Source: a virus. Taken from it: a stretch of DNA of 42,577 bases. Position 1 is the first letter of the stretch; every line of letters begins with the position of its first letter. The notes under the pieces were generated by a model that did no database searches, was not told the DNA's origin, and saw nothing but the letters and a program-made list of their open reading frames with translations. The stretch spans positions 1-42,577 of IMG/VR virus record IMGVR_UViG_3300044470_000215; one strand, written 5' to 3'. A program made the position numbers and the translations under genes. Below, piece after piece: positions 40,573 to 42,577 of the stretch.

Positions 40573-41157
40573 ATGATGCCCCATTGCAAACTCGAAGCTC
40601 AATACGAGATATTCCAGGACGTCGTCCCTGCTCTCGGAGCCACGCCAAAGCTGGTACTCCCTTTCCAGCTCAAGGACGAGATCGACGTGCGTCGCATAGG
40701 AAGAATCCTTGGTGTCGAAGAGGCCACGGCCCGGCGAATGGTAAAAGCCAAGCTCTTCAGAAGATACCAAGTCGCCCCACTGACTCCGTGGCGCATTGAA
40801 TACGATTCCGTCGTGGATTATTGCAATCGACTTCGCCTCGAATATCGCATCTCGCCGCGCCTGAAGGCGCCCGCGCCCGGTCGCAGGCACCGCGATGAAG
40901 ATCTGCTTCCATTCCCCCTTGCTGAATCCCTCAGTATCAAGGAGGTCCGCGACACGCTCCGTTGCGAGCGCAGGACAGTGCTTCATCTCATAGAAACGGG
41001 ATCGCTCACCGGCTATCGAATATATCCCGAAGAGCTTGCCGGGAGCGCGAGCCGATGGCGCATCTGGCGGCGCTCGCTGCTTGAATATATTGGATCGCTC
41101 CACGCTTCGGCCGCGCCATCTATCTCCCTTCGGGATCGCTCAGGCTATACACGCTGA
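40573..41157 (+). CDS. Double excisionase/MerR-like helix-turn-helix protein
   Basis: 194 residues with two related helix-turn-helix modules: IDVRRIGRILGVEEATARRM (~35-55) and LSIKEVRDTLRCERRTVLHLI (~120-140), the latter followed by a wing and R-x-W-R-I-W-R. Helper of this kind binds DNA; last gene of the coupled early series. The tail is Ser/Ala-rich. Confidence 0.6.
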   Translation: MMPHCKLEAQYEIFQDVVPALGATPKLVLPFQLKDEIDVRRIGRILGVEEATARRMVKAKLFRRYQVAPLTPWRIEYDSVVDYCNRLRLEYRISPRLKAPAPGRRHRDEDLLPFPLAESLSIKEVRDTLRCERRTVLHLIETGSLTGYRIYPEELAGSASRWRIWRRSLLEYIGSLHASAAPSISLRDRSGYTR

Positions 41158-41169
41158 TCGCGCTGGCTG

Positions 41170-42577
41170 ATGCACACTTCGAAGATGCGATACCTGCGTC
41201 TTCCGCTGCTTGCAGTCTTCCTCGTTGGCTCCTTCGCGGCCATCCCTGCGCTGCCGCAGGCGATGACCTCAATCACGGCCGCGAGCGTGAACATCGGCGG
41301 CGTCGCGGTGAATGGGACGGCCTGCCTTGCGGCCGTCGATGCTCACGGGAATCCCATCAGCGTGAGCGCATCGGGCGGTGGCCTCTATCTCGCCAAATGG
41401 CCGTTCTGCCAGCAGCTCGTCAGCGGCGCGCTCAGCGGCACGCTCTCCGTGCCGAACTCATGCACGGATTCCGCCGCCGGCCATGGCTACGACCTGGTCA
41501 TCTATCCAGGAGCGCCCGCGCCGGGTCCCTACGGCATCGGCTTCACCGCGCCATCGGGAACTGATACCTCGGAGACCGGCATCGATCTGGGCGCGATCTA
41601 CGGCATCTGCGGAAGCACCTGGTCGCTGGATAGCTATGTGCCGACGGTGACGGTGCCGATAGCCGCTGCATTCGCCTTCACCATTGGAACAGGCTCCGCG
41701 CCCGGCTCCTGTATTTCCCCCGCGCTCGATGTGCGCATCAACTCCGGCGTGGCGACCGAGAGTGTCTGCTTTGGCGGTCACTTCATAGCGATCAATGGCA
41801 GCGGAACGGGCGGAGGTAGTGGCGGGACTGGGATCGCCTGGCGCGGGGCATGGAGCAGCTCGACGAGCTATGCCATCGCAGACGCGGTGAGCTACAGCGG
41901 ATCGAGCTACATTGCGGTCCAGGCCGGGACAAACAAAGAACCAGACACGCAGACGAGTTACTGGAACCTGATGGCTCAGCAGGGTGCGACCGGTGCGGCC
42001 GGAGCTGCGGGAACAGCCGGTGCTGCTGGGTCTCAAGGTCCACAAGGCATCCAGGGCGCGATAGGCGCGGCCGGAGCCACGGGCGCGGCTGGGGCAACGG
42101 GTGCGCAAGGAATCCAAGGTGCGACCGGATCGGCGGGAGCAACAGGCGCGCAAGGGATTCAGGGAGCCACGGGGGCAGCCGGTGCGACGGGCGCCGCTGG
42201 GGCGCAGGGTATCCAGGGCACAACCGGAGCCACGGGCGCGGCGGGCGCGCAAGGCCCGGCGGGGCCAGCTCCATCGGGTACGCCAAATCAAGTTGTAGCA
42301 ACCGATCCCTCTGGCAACAGTAGCAATACTGCCGCCTTGCGAGCACTCGTTGATGCCGATATGCCTGCTGATGTTCCCACAACGACCGCCGAGAAGACGG
42401 TCACGGTGAATGGCTTTTCCTGCGAGGTTGGAGGCTCCTGCTCTATCACCGCCGCGCCAGCGCCGGATGTGAAGTACGTTCCGGCGGGGGTGTCGGACGG
42501 CGGCGCGGCGTATGCGGGCGGCTTGACGCGGTATGACAACAACGAGCCGCAGAGTGGCAGCGTCAATCCTGCCGTCT
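41170..42577 (+). CDS. Secreted collagen-like protein, 3' end outside window
   Basis: Read by hand: the frame from ATG 41170 (or 41185) is open to the edge (469+ residues). An N-terminal signal peptide ([20 protein letters not shown]), a Cys-containing beta region, then a chitin-binding-like module ([20 protein letters not shown], ending in SYWNLM), and ~34 G-X-Y triplets at about residues 263-365. It begins only 12 bp after the last early gene, same strand. Function could be surface attachment, tail fibre, or lysogenic conversion; export favours conversion or host gene. Confidence 0.7.
   Translation, partial: MHTSKMRYLRLPLLAVFLVGSFAAIPALPQAMTSITAASVNIGGVAVNGTACLAAVDAHGNPISVSASGGGLYLAKWPFCQQLVSGALSGTLSVPNSCTDSAAGHGYDLVIYPGAPAPGPYGIGFTAPSGTDTSETGIDLGAIYGICGSTWSLDSYVPTVTVPIAAAFAFTIGTGSAPGSCISPALDVRINSGVATESVCFGGHFIAINGSGTGGGSGGTGIAWRGAWSSSTSYAIADAVSYSGSSYIAVQAGTNKEPDTQTSYWNLMAQQGATGAAGAAGTAGAAGSQGPQGIQGAIGAAGATGAAGATGAQGIQGATGSAGATGAQGIQGATGAAGATGAAGAQGIQGTTGATGAAGAQGPAGPAPSGTPNQVVATDPSGNSSNTAALRALVDADMPADVPTTTAEKTVTVNGFSCEVGGSCSITAAPAPDVKYVPAGVSDGGAAYAGGLTRYDNNEPQSGSVNPAV

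Larger units (their letters stand above)
3040..42577. mobile_element. Mu-like transposable prophage/phage with siphovirus-type tail
   Basis: The span holds MuA- and MuB-type transposition genes, a divergent repressor, Mu-type terminase genes (gp27- and gp28-like), portal, MuF, capsid fusion, tube, tape measure and tail-tip genes. This is the order typical of transposable phages with lambda-like tails. The left boundary is approximate: coding density and GC content change between 2990 and 3055, but I could not recognise terminal TG...CA ends, MuA-binding repeats or a 5-bp target duplication. The right end is not in view. Early and late operons diverge from the repressor region, unlike Mu itself. 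Confidence 0.9.

Overview
The window is a high-GC, gene-dense segment holding most of a Mu-like (transposable) prophage or phage genome with a siphovirus-type tail. The host is probably a soil Acidobacteriota (Granulicella/Terriglobus/Edaphobacter-like). That host guess is inference: it rests on base composition, the putative-Ig ('He_PIG') repeats in a tail protein, and a secreted collagen-like protein with a chitin-binding-like module. No rRNA, tRNA or CRISPR array was seen.

Layout. (1) 1-2990, minus strand, visibly AT-richer than the rest: a translationally coupled three-gene cassette of a Dam-type adenine methyltransferase, a ParB-like GERRxR protein and a phosphoribosyltransferase-like protein (PRTase-CE type) that runs off the window edge. 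It may be phage cargo or a neighbouring host defence locus. (2) 3055-28.7 kb, minus strand: the late operon, read right to left. In transcription order it holds a second D12-class methyltransferase, a Tlde1-like murein enzyme, small secreted or membrane proteins (holin candidates), a winged-helix protein, small and large terminase, portal, MuF minor head protein, a ChaB-like protein, a protease-scaffold-capsid fusion, connectors, tail tube, tail-assembly proteins, tape measure and tail-tip/hub proteins. (3) 28.8-30.6 kb, minus strand: a zinc-ribbon membrane protein, a zinc-ribbon protein with a second MuF-like domain, and a LexA/CI-type repressor. (4) 30.6-41.2 kb, plus strand: the early operon, with a Ner-like regulator, MuA transposase (D315/D386/E442), MuB ATPase and about 20 small genes, mostly coupled by ATGA or TGATG overlaps. 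These include several DNA-binding and zinc-ribbon proteins and a GemA-like protein. (5) 41.17 kb to the right edge: an exported collagen-like (G-X-Y repeat) protein, incomplete.

The repressor and early operon diverge from a 52-bp region. It carries a TTGACA/TAATGT promoter overlapped by a perfect 9+2+9 palindrome, with a degenerate second copy 33 bp away over the repressor start codon, so repressor binding would silence transposition and its own synthesis. Unlike Mu, late genes run opposite to early genes, with the switch in the middle. Points most worth follow-up are the PRTase-CE/ParB/Dam cassette, an internal ribosome-binding site that would let the capsid fusion gene also make a protease-less product, hairpins directly after the capsid and tail-tube genes, and the zinc-ribbon MuF protein beside the repressor.
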